Shown here one piece after another: positions 54,387 through 64,000 of a DNA stretch of 64,000 nt. The notes under the pieces are model-generated. The model saw only the letters and a program-made list of their open reading frames with translations. It was not told the DNA's origin and did not search any database. The first letter of the stretch is position 1, and each line of letters opens with the position of its first letter. This DNA comes from Asterias amurensis (lineage: Eukaryota > Echinodermata > Asteroidea > Forcipulatida > Asteriidae): the NCBI RefSeq assembly GCF_032118995.1, contig NC_092660.1, positions 18,958,501-19,022,500 on the forward strand, given 5' to 3'. The translations under genes and the position numbers were made by a program.

Positions 54387-55686
54387 TCATGAATGTCTAA
54401 TATTGTTAATGTTGTGATACTGCTTCTCAGCTGAACTCTGTGGCACTCTGACCGCTTCATAGCTGGTGTTGGTGCTGCCCTCTGGACGAGCGTAGTCATA
54501 CTCTGGGCTGCCATTCTCTACTTCAACTGGTTGGTAGTAGGTATGTTGTGCGGGAATTGTCTCTTCAGTCGTAGTGGGTTCCATGTAGACGCGATTCTTG
54601 TCCTCCGTTGGCTGCAGCTCCATGTAGGGATCAGCTTGGGTGAGTTGAGTTTTTTTATCAAACGGTTCTGTCTGATAATACGAAAGATGAGAATGATGAT
54701 GATCACAAAGAATGTAACAGCGAGGACTAAAAGACAACAATGAAAGCTACAATCCATGGAGTTGAAGATGGGGCTGCACCAGACGAGCTTGGGCTAGACA
54801 CAGTTGAGGAGGTTGAAGTAACCTCGTTCTCTGTGGTTAGAGTAGGATTTCCAGTCGATGGTCTCGTTGATTCTGCTGTAGATGATGTTGACGTGGATGA
54901 TGTTGTGGGTTCTGTCGTGTGTATTGTCACGGTGTTCCTCACTGTAATTGGTCCGATTTGACATGTACGTTGCATACCAGCGAAATACATTGATGATATG
55001 AAGCATTCGAATTCAACACCGTTATCAACAACATCCACTGTCAAATCTAATGTCCTAACGACTGTATCGTTATCATCGTTGATTACTGATGTCCAGTTAG
55101 TGTATCTAGAAGTCTGTATAGTGGGATTGATCGTCATTGTGACTGTTCCGTGACTGCTCTCAGATGAACACCTCATATCTAACTCTGTCCCAGCGTCTAC
55201 TGTAATGGGTCCAGCAGGAGAGCACATAGGGAAGGACGCACTGGGTAAGTATAACACTGAAAGTGTTACACTGGATGAGGCTACGACGAGGCCGCCTCCT
55301 GTCGGTATTGGTTCATTGACAATACACAGATACTCATTAGTATCGGACCTCTGCACATTGGTGATGGTAAAGTCCTGAACTGTTTGAGTAGCTATATCTA
55401 CCGTTGTATCGAAGATGAATCGTCCATTGCCACTATAAACAGTGGCTTGACCCCATCTCAAGACCTGTACTGGGTCCTCAGTCCTCCATGCCACGGTGTG
55501 ACGCAGCATGAGGTTTGTAGCAGTGCACCTCATATGAACCTGCCCGCCCTCCTTACGATCAGCCTCTGGTGTTAAGATCTCCGCATACGCTGTTGGTTGA
55601 GCAGTGACAACCATCAGGAATCCGCCTGCATCAAGTGAACACCAAACACACACCAGCAAAACATACATCGAGATCCTTCCATCCAT
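54387..55686 (-). pseudogene. Gene 12: S-class receptor with two frameshifts
   Basis: From the conserved start at 55686 the frame is open for 319 residues: signal peptide, both Ig domains, stalk and the first part of the helix (PWIVAFIVVF), then stop. The cause is two extra bases at about 54730 (ACTAAAAGAC where gene 4 has ACTAAGAC). A second lesion, a 19-base deletion near 54643, shifts the frame again; the tail then reads DPYMEL to YHNI plus IRHS down to 54387. It is the duplicate of gene 4. Either it is a pseudogene or the 319-residue product, ending in a short hydrophobic segment, is released or poorly anchored. The V domain is distinct (TNLMLRHTVAW; QATVYSGNGRF; FG loop NEPIPTGGGLV). Confidence 0.87.
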
Positions 55687-56812
55687 TGTATTGAATCTAA
55701 GTTTATTAAGTTGCGTTTAAATCATTCCTTGAGAAGACGGATTTAGGATGGAAATGAATGAAGTAGAATGATCCCACGTTCACACACTACTCAATGTAAT
55801 AGTGATTTAATGTACATTTAACGATACATGGGTGTACTTCCTTATGCTGAGCACGGCACGGCAATGAACTTCAACAATAACACAACTCTGGGTTTTAATT
55901 TTTACGGCAACAGGTTTAACAATAAGGGTCACAACGTCGCAGTTCAACTGATTCTAGATAATACCCCAAACCAACAGAAAATATGACGTATTTCTTGCCA
56001 TTAATGCAATTTTCTTAATATTAGTAGAATGGTTTGAAACAGAAGAATCAAGTCAAATAGTTTGACAAATGTTGCCCTTTTAAACCGTTATTTTAAGGTC
56101 TTTTAGTCGCTTTGATGTGTGAGAATTGGTTTGCCAAAGAACTTATTTAAATTCTTACTGATGGCTCTCAATAAATGTGACCTGTTTTGGGGAAAAAATA
56201 TTGTGACGTCATAGATTGCCCAAGGTAGCACGAAACTGATTTGGAAAGTATCTGATTGTTCAGTTCTGGGTATAGGTGTATTCCACCCACAACGCCACGA
56301 ACGGTGCTAATGGTCTAATGTCCTTTATTGTCTATGTTTAATACAGCATGTACAACTTGATCGAGGAAAACTGGTCATTCGGCCTCGAACCAAAAGTTTA
56401 AAAGTCTGTTAAAATCTGTCAGTATTATTTTTGGCAGAATAATTTTCCTAACTCATACAAAGTCCTCGATTTCGTTTTAGTATAACAAAAAATATGAATG
56501 GATACATTCGTTTTGTAGGAGGAATAATAAGTATACGTGTTGAGGCAATGAGGTCCGTCCTTTCCCGATTTAGATAACGTTTAAAATACACTTGTCATTA
56601 ATTTATTCAAATCCAGCAGGTTCATTTATATAAACACAGTCTGATTGCAAACTGATAATCATTAATTAGGAATGCAAATTTATTCATATCAAGCAGGTTC
56701 ATACATATTCATGTTTTCCGATTACATTTATCTGACTCAAAATCTTGTTGGTTTTTTTAATTTATCAATATAAACCACATGGGAAACTGACTGGGTAAAT
56801 TTCAAAATGATT

Positions 56813-56930
56813 TTGGGGGTTGAACAAAGAGTTGACTAATGTGGGATTCGAACCAACGACCTCCGGCACGTTAATCCGGAGGTCGTTGGTTCGAATCCCA
56901 CTCTAGTCAATTCTTTGTTCAACCCAAAAA
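56813..56930. repeat. B-box hairpin, second copy
   Basis: As at 17512-17630; two changes in the left arm (GAGTTGACTAATGTGGG) leave the right arm intact. Confidence 0.75.
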
Positions 56931-57133
56931 ATATTTCTAATATAAAAATAATGTGTTATTTATTTACAGAAGTTTTAATTCAAAATGAATATTCACAAAT
57001 CAGTAATCATTTATAGCAAGCAGGTTTTTACAGTGTTGATGTAAACTGACTACAAAGAAAAATTCTTTTTTTTTGTTCTGACTATGTGTACTTTTATGAT
57101 CAACCCTAAAAACGTGACGTGAGAATATATTAA

Positions 57134-57252
57134 AGAGGCTGTGTCGTCTTGCTCATAAAAGGCGTGTGGCTGTACATGGAACTCACACACAGTTACTGCA
57201 CGTGCACACTCCCTCCGTATCACATCTATTTGGGCATAAAGACACAGCTCCT
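57134..57252. mobile_element. MITE family C, 119 bp
   Basis: TTAA on both sides (57130-57133, 57253-57256). Confidence 0.75.
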
Positions 57253-57446
57253 TTAACCTTAACTTGCACCAATCGCATTGATTCAATGTTTATCGTTACT
57301 TTAAAAACATACAATAACATGAACATAAATTTGACAAATATAACTTTTTTTGACAATACTTTTTTTATAATCATGAATGCAATTGCAAATATTTTACAAC
57401 GATCAGTACACGCCTTTGAATCGTATGGTATAATTTGTTTGTTTAA

Positions 57447-57817
57447 AAACACTGGACACTATTGGTCATTGTCAAAGACCAGTCTTTTCACTTCGTGTAT
57501 CTTAACATATGCATAAAATAACAAACCTCTGAAAATTTGAGCTCAATTGGTCGTCGAAGTTGCGAGATAATAATGAAAGAAAAACACCCTTGTCACACAA
57601 AGTTGTGTGCCATGGTTGACTTCGAGACCTCAAATTCTAAATCTGAGGTCTCGAAATCAAATTCGTGGAAAATTACTTCTTTCTCGAAAACCATGTCACT
57701 TCAGAGGCAGCCGTTTCTCGCTATGTTTTATACCATCAACATCTCCCGTTACTCGTCACCAAGTAAGGTTTTATGATAATAATTATTTTGAGTATTTACC
57801 AACAGTTTCCGCTGCAT
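57447..57817. mobile_element. MITE family B, 371 bp
   Basis: TTAA at 57443-57446 and 57818-57821. Retains the inner hairpin GAGACCTCAAATTC / AATCTGAGGTCTC that its partner at 18133 has lost. Confidence 0.8.
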
Positions 57818-58083
57818 TTAATGAGTTTTTGTATTTTGAGTTTTTTGTATACTTAATTTGGGTACGTTTTTACTTACATAATTAAAGTGTCTATGTATTT
57901 CATAATAATATCAAAGGAGGAGGAGGTTACCACAAATGTTAATGCTTTCGCAGAAATAAGTGTTATTTAAACACCACGTTGTGTAAAATAGTGATTTTTA
58001 TTTTTTCATCTTTATGTGACAACACCCACGGTGTAAATTTTAACACCCAGTCTTTGCAATGTAGGCCTATGGTACTCATGTGT

Positions 58084-59313
58084 CTAATTGTTAATGTTCT
58101 GATACTGCTTCTCAGCTGAACTCTGTGGCACTCTGACCGCTTCATAGCTGGTGTTGGTGCTACCCTTTGGACGAGCGTAGTCGTACTCTGGGCTGCCATT
58201 CTCTACTTCAACTGGTTGGAAGTAGGTATCTTCTGTGGGATTTGTCTCTTCAGTCGTAGTGGGTTCCATGTAGACGCGATTCTTATCCTCCGTTGGCTGC
58301 AGCTCCATGTAGGGATCAGCTTGGGTGACTCGAGGTTCTTTCTCAGAGGTGAGTCTTTTTATCAGACGGTTCTTTCTGATATCACGAAGGACGAGAATGA
58401 CGATGATGACGAAAAATGTAATAGCAAAAATAATGGCTATTAACGCTAGAATCCATGGAGTGGAAGATGGAGTTGGTATAGTGCTGGTAATTCCATTGTT
58501 TTGTGACGTCATACTTTCGGATGTTGTTATCTGCTCCACCGTCATGGGTATTGTCATTGTGTTCCTAACTGTTATTGGGCCGATTTGACAAGGACGTTGC
58601 ATAGTAGTGAAGTACATTGATGCGATGACGCAATCGAATGCAACACCATTGTCAGCATCATCCACTGTCAAATCTAATGTCCTTACGACTGTATCGTTAT
58701 CATCGTTGATTACTGATGTCCAGTTAGTGTATCTAGAAATCTGTATAGTGGGATTGATCGTCATTGTGACTGTTCCGTGACTGCTCTCAGATGAACACCT
58801 CATATCTAACTCTGTCCCAGCGTCTACTGTAATGGGTCCAGCAGGAGAGCACATAGGGAAGGACGCACTGGGAAAGTATAACACTGAAAGTGTTACACTG
58901 GATGTGGCTACGATGTCGTTGCCTCCGGTCGGTATTGGTTCATTGGCATTACACACATATTCATTAGTATCGGCCCTCTGTACATTGGTGATGGTAAAGT
59001 CTTGAACTGTTTGAGTATTCACACCTACCGATGTATCGAAGATGAATCGTCCATTCACGTTTTGATAAGTGGTCTCACCCCATCTTAGGATCAATACTGG
59101 GTCCTCAGTCCTCCATGCCACGATATGATGCGACTCGAGGTTTATAGCGGTACACCTCATATCAACCTGCCCGCCGTCCTTACGATCAGCCTCTGGTGTT
59201 AAGATCTCCGCAAACACTGTTGGTTGAGCAGTGACAACCATCAGGAATCCACCTGCATCAAGTGAACACCAAACACACACCAGCAAAACATACATCGAGA
59301 TCCTTCCATCCAT
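58084..59313 (-). CDS. Gene 13: S-class Ig receptor, short stalk, 409 aa
   Basis: Closest relative of gene 5: same short stalk (TVEQITTSESMTSQNNG) and ILALIAIIFAITFF helix. V domain with ETTYQNVNGRFIF and one residue fewer in TQTVQDF; FG loop NEPIPTGGNDI. The tail has YMEL, YMEP, then TYFQPV, where Phe replaces the second Tyr so the first ITSM-like site is lost; YDYARP, TSYEAV and YQNI remain. The 3' flank is that of gene 5 but the 5' flank is of the kind next to L genes (as genes 2, 6 and 9), so a second S gene seems to have been lost by recombination. It faces L gene 14. Conserved start at 59313. Confidence 0.92.
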   Translation of the reverse strand: MDGRISMYVLLVCVWCSLDAGGFLMVVTAQPTVFAEILTPEADRKDGGQVDMRCTAINLESHHIVAWRTEDPVLILRWGETTYQNVNGRFIFDTSVGVNTQTVQDFTITNVQRADTNEYVCNANEPIPTGGNDIVATSSVTLSVLYFPSASFPMCSPAGPITVDAGTELDMRCSSESSHGTVTMTINPTIQISRYTNWTSVINDDNDTVVRTLDLTVDDADNGVAFDCVIASMYFTTMQRPCQIGPITVRNTMTIPMTVEQITTSESMTSQNNGITSTIPTPSSTPWILALIAIIFAITFFVIIVILVLRDIRKNRLIKRLTSEKEPRVTQADPYMELQPTEDKNRVYMEPTTTEETNPTEDTYFQPVEVENGSPEYDYARPKGSTNTSYEAVRVPQSSAEKQYQNINN

Positions 59314-59975
59314 CGTATTGAATCTGAGTTTATTAAGTTGCTTTTAAATAATTTCTGGGGAAGACGGATAAAGGATGGAAATGCATGAAGTAGAATGATC
59401 CCACGTTTACACACAGCTCAATGTAATAGTGATTTAATGTACATGTATTTAACAACTTTGATTCAGTTCCTTATATTGAGCACCACACACCAATGATCTT
59501 CAACAATAAACTCCGGGTTTTCATTTTTTACGGAAACAAGTTAACAATAAGGGTCACAATGTCGCAGTTCAACTGATTCTAGAACATACCCCAAACCACA
59601 AAAAAAAATGACATATTCCTCAACATCTTTTCATTATCATCATAAAACAGATTAATCAAGACAAACTTTAGTTTGACAATTGTTGCCATTTTAAACCGTT
59701 CAATTTTACAGTCTTTTAGTCGCTTGGATATGTGAGAATTGGTTTGTCAAAGAACTTCTTTAAATTTTTACTGAGTGCTCTCAATGAGTGTGATCCATGT
59801 TTGGACGAGGATCGTGACGTCATAGATTGCCCAGGGTATAGTAACACAAAACTGATTTGGGAAATTTTTGATAATTCAGTTCAGGGTATAGATGTATCTC
59901 ATCAATAAATCACAAATACGTACGCCACCAAAGGTGCTAATAGGGTCCTAAATGGTGATATTGCCTTCTATTTAA

Positions 59976-60271
59976 AGACACTGGTCAAAGTCCAGTCTTC
60001 TCATGTGTATCTCAACATGCACAAAATAACAAACCTGTGAAATTTCTTCTTCTTTGTTTATTTAGAGACCTCAAAATCAAAATCTGAGGTCTCGAAATCA
60101 AATTCAAATATTATTTTACTGGAAAATTACTTCCTTCTCGAAAACTACGTTACTCAGAGGGAACCGTTTTTCCACAATGTTTTATACTATCAACAGCTCT
60201 CCATTGCTTGTTACTAAGTAAGTTTTTTGCTAACAATTATTTTAAGTAATAACCAATAGTGCCCAGTGCCT
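59976..60271. mobile_element. MITE family B, internally deleted, 296 bp
   Basis: TTAA at 59972-59975 and 60272-60275. Part of the left half is lost. Confidence 0.7.
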
Positions 60272-60544
60272 TTAAAATATTTTAATAAACATTCTTCAGA
60301 GCAGTATGGTTGTTATTAATTTAGCTGTCATTCAAAACGAACACAATAATCACACTATATAGACAGGGATATTAGATAGAGGGCGCACTCTGCCGCTGTG
60401 TCAACGTTACGATATGTGCCACACATATAAAACTGCTAGAAAATTTGGGTAGGGGGAAATTTGCATCAGAAGCAAATCACAATAATGCCACAATGTCATG
60501 ATGCGGTCGAATTGACTCAATGGTGAACCAAATGACCTAAATGA

Positions 60545-60995
60545 CAAATTCAAAATGACGCCGCCAGACTTGCCACAGGTTCATCCATGTTCTGCCACAT
60601 GAAACCTATCCTAACGTCAACTGAACTGGCTACCCATCAGGTCCCGGATTGAATACAAAGTTCTCCTTCTCACCTTCAAATGCATCCACGGTCTAGCTCC
60701 TCCCTACCTATCTGAACTTATAACCATCGCGCAACCATCCCGCTACTCCCTTCGCTCCTCTCAAGGCATCACGCTGAACCACCCATCTCCCAAGATGCTA
60801 CCCACACTTGGTGATAGAGCCTTCACTACTGCCGCTCCCAAACTGTGGAATAAACTCCCAATATCTATTCGTTATCAACAATCTGTCAATATGTTCAAAA
60901 CACTTCTAAAAACTCACCTGTTCTGTTAACAACATCTCGTGATGTCAAGCGCATTTGAACATGGTTATGGAAAATGCGCTATATGTTATTGATAT
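60545..60995 (+). mobile_element. 3' end of a CR1/L2-like LINE
   Basis: The plus strand encodes the usual C-terminal end: NWLPIRSRIEYKVLLLTFKC, then LAPPYLSELI, GDRAFTTAAPKLWN and LLKTHLFC, stop. It interrupts a sequence that is continuous near 45603. A different lineage from the LINEs at 771 and 29803 (its 3' end is GAAAATGCGCTATATG). Confidence 0.8.
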
Positions 60996-61776
60996 TATTT
61001 GTACATAGTGTAATTGAAGACATAAACACTACATTGTTTGCTTGAGGGCCTACTGTGGGAAAACCTTCACGTTGCTCACTTCCATTAACTGAAATGAAAG
61101 GGAAACGTTAACTGCTTTTCTTTCTGTTGGCGAACTATACTTCTAATCTGCATAAAGGTACAAGATTCTTTGCTATTATTATTAAACATTGAAGGATACC
61201 ATTCATTTTGGTATTACCCATAATATACACAGATTGTGTAACCACTGTATACTCAGTACTTTCCCGGGTTCTGTGAACAAAATCACAGGCGAGAAACCGA
61301 CACACCGAGAAAACATTATTATCCTTTTCGAATAAATCTCCTTTGTCGTATACTCTCACTGTGTTGACGTCTCTTCAGTTGTTTCTTTCCGCCATTAGAT
61401 TTATTTAACCAATAAGAAGTTGCAATCAGTCGGTTTGTGGTCGTGCCAAGGTTCTGCAGTATTTCAATGGTATGGTTGTTCATAAATAACTGTTCTATAT
61501 TCAGTTGAACTGTGACGTTATAATCCCTTTTGTCAAACATGACTGGATAAAATGAAATTCATGAATTGTGTTATTGTTGAAGTTTATTGGCGCGTAGTGC
61601 TCAGTAAGAGGAAGTACAAGTTAAGTCGACTTCATCGTTAAATACATGTACATTAAATCCCTATTACATTGAGCTGTGTGTGAACGTGGGATCATTCTAC
61701 TTCATGCATTTCCATCCTTTATCCATCTTCTCCATGAATGATTTAATAGCAACTTAATAAACGCAGATTCAATACG

Positions 61777-63726
61777 ATGGATGGAAGGATCTCGATGTAT
61801 GTTTTGCTGGTGTGTGTTTGGTGTTCACTTGATGCAGGCGGATTCCTGATGGTTGTCACTGCTGAACCAACAGCGTATGCGGAGATCTTAACACCAGAGG
61901 CTGATCGTAAAGAGGGCGGGCAGGTTAAAATGAGATGTACCGCTACAAACCTCGTCTCGGATCATATCGTGGAGTGGAGGACTGAGGAACAGACACTGAG
62001 ATGGGGTGAGACCACTTATCAAACCGTAAATGGACGATTCATCTTCGTTACATCGGTAGGTGTGAATACTCAAACAGTTGTTCAAGACTTTACCATCACC
62101 AATGTGCAGAGGGCCGATACTAATGAATATGTGTGTAGAGTCAATTACCAAATAGCCACCGGAGGCAGCACCATCGTAGCCTCATCCAGTGTAACACTTT
62201 CAGTGTTATACTTCCCCAATGCGTCCTTCCCTATGTGCTCTCCTGCTGGACCCATTACAGTAGACGCTGGGACAGAGTTAGATAAGAGTTGTTCATCTGA
62301 GAGCAGTCACGGAACAGTCACAATGACGATCAATCCCACTATACAGACTTCTAGATACACCAACTGGATATCAGTAATCAACGATGATAGCGATACAGTC
62401 TCCAGGACATTAGAATTGACAGTGGATGATGCTGACAATGGTGTTGCATTCGATTGCTTCATATCATCAATGTACTTCGATGGTATGCAACGTACATGTC
62501 ACATCGGACCAATTACAGTGAGGAACACCTTGACAATACCCATGACAGAACCCACAACAGCATCTACGTCAACACCATCTACAGCAGGATCAGCGAGACC
62601 ATCGACTGGAAATCCTACTCCATCTACAGAGAACGAGGTTACTTCAACCTACTCCTCTGCATCTACTCAATCTACGTCCACGCCTTCGTCCAGTCCTGCC
62701 GCCATTGCCGGAGCAGTCGCCGGGGGAGTCGCTGTATTTATTCTCCTCGTAATCCTGATCCTTATTTGCTGCAAACGATGCTCCGGCAACTCGGATCCCA
62801 AATCGGAACAGTTCAATGAAGACATCAACCAAACAAATACTGACTTGACACTAGATAGACTTGAGCAGTCTCAGGTCAGTTTTAACGAGTATGGAGATCT
62901 TGACTCAATACAGTATGGATTACAGGATAATATCATATATGTCCCATCCCGGAGCCCAATATCCGGACCAGGTGAGTCTTACGCTGGCACTTTGGCGGTA
63001 CAAACAGCTGAGACGATTGATCCAAGTCTAATTTATGCAAAACCAATCCGTACCAAAACTCAAAAGACTGAACGTGAATTGAAGAAGCAACAGTCAGACC
63101 CCAACGATAACCCTACAACTGATCAGAGTTACAACAATCCTGCATTTGATTCTAATGTCTCTGGTGGAACAACAGCGCCCTATTGGGACGACTCACCCAC
63201 TCCCACACCGGCGGCATCGGTTAGACCAACTCGACCTAGTAAACCCACACCCTATAATCCCGACCCGTCACAGCGTAACCCATTGGGTACCCGTAATGAC
63301 AATCCTGTGATTGAGTCAAGTGTCTCTGATGGAACAACATCGCCCTCTGGAGTCGACTTATTCACATCCACCAAACCGATTGCATTAGTCAGACCAACTC
63401 GACCTAGTAAGCCCAGACCCTATAAGCCCAAGCCAGCAGAGCGTACGAGTGACACCCCGAGTACCCACAACGACCGGATGCCACCCTCTCCCCCACCCCT
63501 AACAAGCGTCAATGACGGTGCCCCTAGCCTGGAAAACACCGACGATTCTCCTTATGCCCAAGACTCCGTACCCATGAGACAGCAGAGTAGTCATGGCAAC
63601 CCAGCATCTGAGGATCACATTGTCTATGCTGATTTGGATTTGCAATCAGACGAGATTCAAGATGGCGGACACCACCCTCAACCAGCATCTGAAGCAGTGC
63701 TGTACTCGAGTGTAATGATGAACTAA
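61777..63726 (+). CDS. Gene 14: L-class Ig receptor, 649 aa
   Basis: Single-exon L member. The V domain is shortened in the C-C' loop (EWRTEEQTLRW, two or three residues fewer than others) and has FG loop NYQIATGGSTI. Second domain as usual (DKSCSSES); stalk ~255-306; helix ~309-331 (AVFILLVILILICC). The tail has YGDL, YVPS, YAKP, YNNP, proline/basic runs with small local changes (YNPDPSQRNPLGTRN), YAQD, IVYADL and VLYSSV. Conserved start ATGGATGG at 61777. Head to head with gene 13; the next gene downstream is outside the window. Confidence 0.92.
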   Translation: MDGRISMYVLLVCVWCSLDAGGFLMVVTAEPTAYAEILTPEADRKEGGQVKMRCTATNLVSDHIVEWRTEEQTLRWGETTYQTVNGRFIFVTSVGVNTQTVVQDFTITNVQRADTNEYVCRVNYQIATGGSTIVASSSVTLSVLYFPNASFPMCSPAGPITVDAGTELDKSCSSESSHGTVTMTINPTIQTSRYTNWISVINDDSDTVSRTLELTVDDADNGVAFDCFISSMYFDGMQRTCHIGPITVRNTLTIPMTEPTTASTSTPSTAGSARPSTGNPTPSTENEVTSTYSSASTQSTSTPSSSPAAIAGAVAGGVAVFILLVILILICCKRCSGNSDPKSEQFNEDINQTNTDLTLDRLEQSQVSFNEYGDLDSIQYGLQDNIIYVPSRSPISGPGESYAGTLAVQTAETIDPSLIYAKPIRTKTQKTERELKKQQSDPNDNPTTDQSYNNPAFDSNVSGGTTAPYWDDSPTPTPAASVRPTRPSKPTPYNPDPSQRNPLGTRNDNPVIESSVSDGTTSPSGVDLFTSTKPIALVRPTRPSKPRPYKPKPAERTSDTPSTHNDRMPPSPPPLTSVNDGAPSLENTDDSPYAQDSVPMRQQSSHGNPASEDHIVYADLDLQSDEIQDGGHHPQPASEAVLYSSVMMN

Positions 63727-64000
63727 CATTGATGTTTTTGATAGGTATCATAGGATGAGAAAGACGCTGCCCTTCTCCTTGTCACCTGGGCCCAATTTCA
63801 TAGAGCTGCTAAGAACAACAAAATTGCTTAGCATGAAATTTCTTCCTTGAATAAAACAGGACTACCAACCAAGTTTCTACCTGTTGCATATTGCTTGTTA
63901 CTGGTATTCAGCTGTTGTTTGCTTATCCTGAAAATCACATGGAAATTTGGTTGGTAATCCTGTTTGTATCAAGGAAGAAATGTCATGCTTAGCAAATGTT
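63727..64000. mobile_element. 3' flank of gene 14 with MITE family D (cut by window)
   Basis: MITE D begins at about 63785 (CCTGGGCCCAATTTCATAG) and runs off the window; the preceding ~58 bases are the short L-gene 3' flank. Confidence 0.7.

Larger units (their letters stand above)
55687..58083. other. Gene 12-gene 13 spacer
   Basis: Duplicate of 15940-18703 without the hAT-like insertion. Holds the CRE module (56204), the B-box hairpin (56813-56930), MITE C (57134-57252) and MITE B (57447-57817). No gene. Confidence 0.65.
59314..61776. other. Divergent spacer, genes 13 and 14
   Basis: Head-to-head region with the CRE module (59815), a short MITE B (59976-60271), an inverted copy of the S-S spacer segment with AGAGGGCGCACTCTGCCGC (about 60375), a LINE 3' end (60545-60995) and the proximal flank of gene 14, whose acceptor-like site is changed to CTCCATG. 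The tRNA-like segment is missing here. Confidence 0.6.

Noticed and set aside
1-64000. CRISPR arrays, V(D)J recombination signals, leucine-rich VLR-type cassettes
   Set aside because: No regularly spaced repeats with unique spacers, no heptamer-nonamer pairs next to V domains, and no LRR modules were seen.
1-64000. Sp185/333-like or VCBP gene family
   Set aside because: The proteins are membrane Ig receptors with tyrosine tails; no Gly/His-rich secreted form and no chitin-binding domain.

Overview
The window looks like animal nuclear DNA from an echinoderm, most likely a sea star. The spacers are AT-rich and full of small inverted-repeat elements. Fragments of CR1/L2-type LINEs are present, and one short element family resembles repeats I remember as common in asteroid genomes. 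That last point is memory, not a search, so the taxon is an inference.

The content is one gene family: at least 14 members of a clustered immunoglobulin-domain receptor. Ten reading frames are open and unbroken from the standard start, one (gene 9) is open only from an alternative start, and three (genes 1, 6 and 12) are frameshifted; gene 1 also runs off the left edge. The coding part of every member is one uninterrupted exon holding a signal peptide, a V-like Ig domain, a second C2/I-like Ig domain with two extra cysteines, a Ser/Thr/Pro stalk, one membrane helix and a tyrosine-rich tail. The ectodomains are close copies of each other, but the tails fall into two unrelated classes. Class L (genes 3, 7, 11, 14; 614-654 aa) has a long tail with proline-rich SH3-type stretches and two C-terminal ITIM-like motifs. 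Class S (genes 1?, 2, 4, 5, 6, 8, 9, 10, 12, 13; about 410-445 aa) has a short tail with YMEL, YxEP, two ITSM-like TxYxxV motifs and a terminal YQNI.

Layout: L genes lie on the plus strand and S genes on the minus strand, except S gene 10, which is on plus. The order is 1(S-) 2(S-) 3(L+) 4(S-) 5(S-) 6(S-, broken) 7(L+) 8(S-) 9(S-) 10(S+) 11(L+) 12(S-, broken) 13(S-) 14(L+). S and L genes alternately face each other head to head (1.8-2.5 kb spacers) and tail to tail (4.9-6.2 kb spacers). The tail-to-tail spacers are large imperfect palindromes. The block of about 7-20 kb (genes 3-5) is repeated at about 46-59 kb (genes 11-13). The paralogous spacers serve as natural empty sites, which lets several mobile insertions be defined precisely: TTAA-flanked MITEs, an 8-bp-TSD element, a 552-bp TIR element and LINEs.

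Working model (inference): this is a fast-evolving paired-receptor cluster in which V domains are mosaics shared across the two tail classes, through gene conversion and unequal crossing-over, giving many recognition surfaces coupled to two signalling outputs. Ligands and function cannot be read from the sequence.
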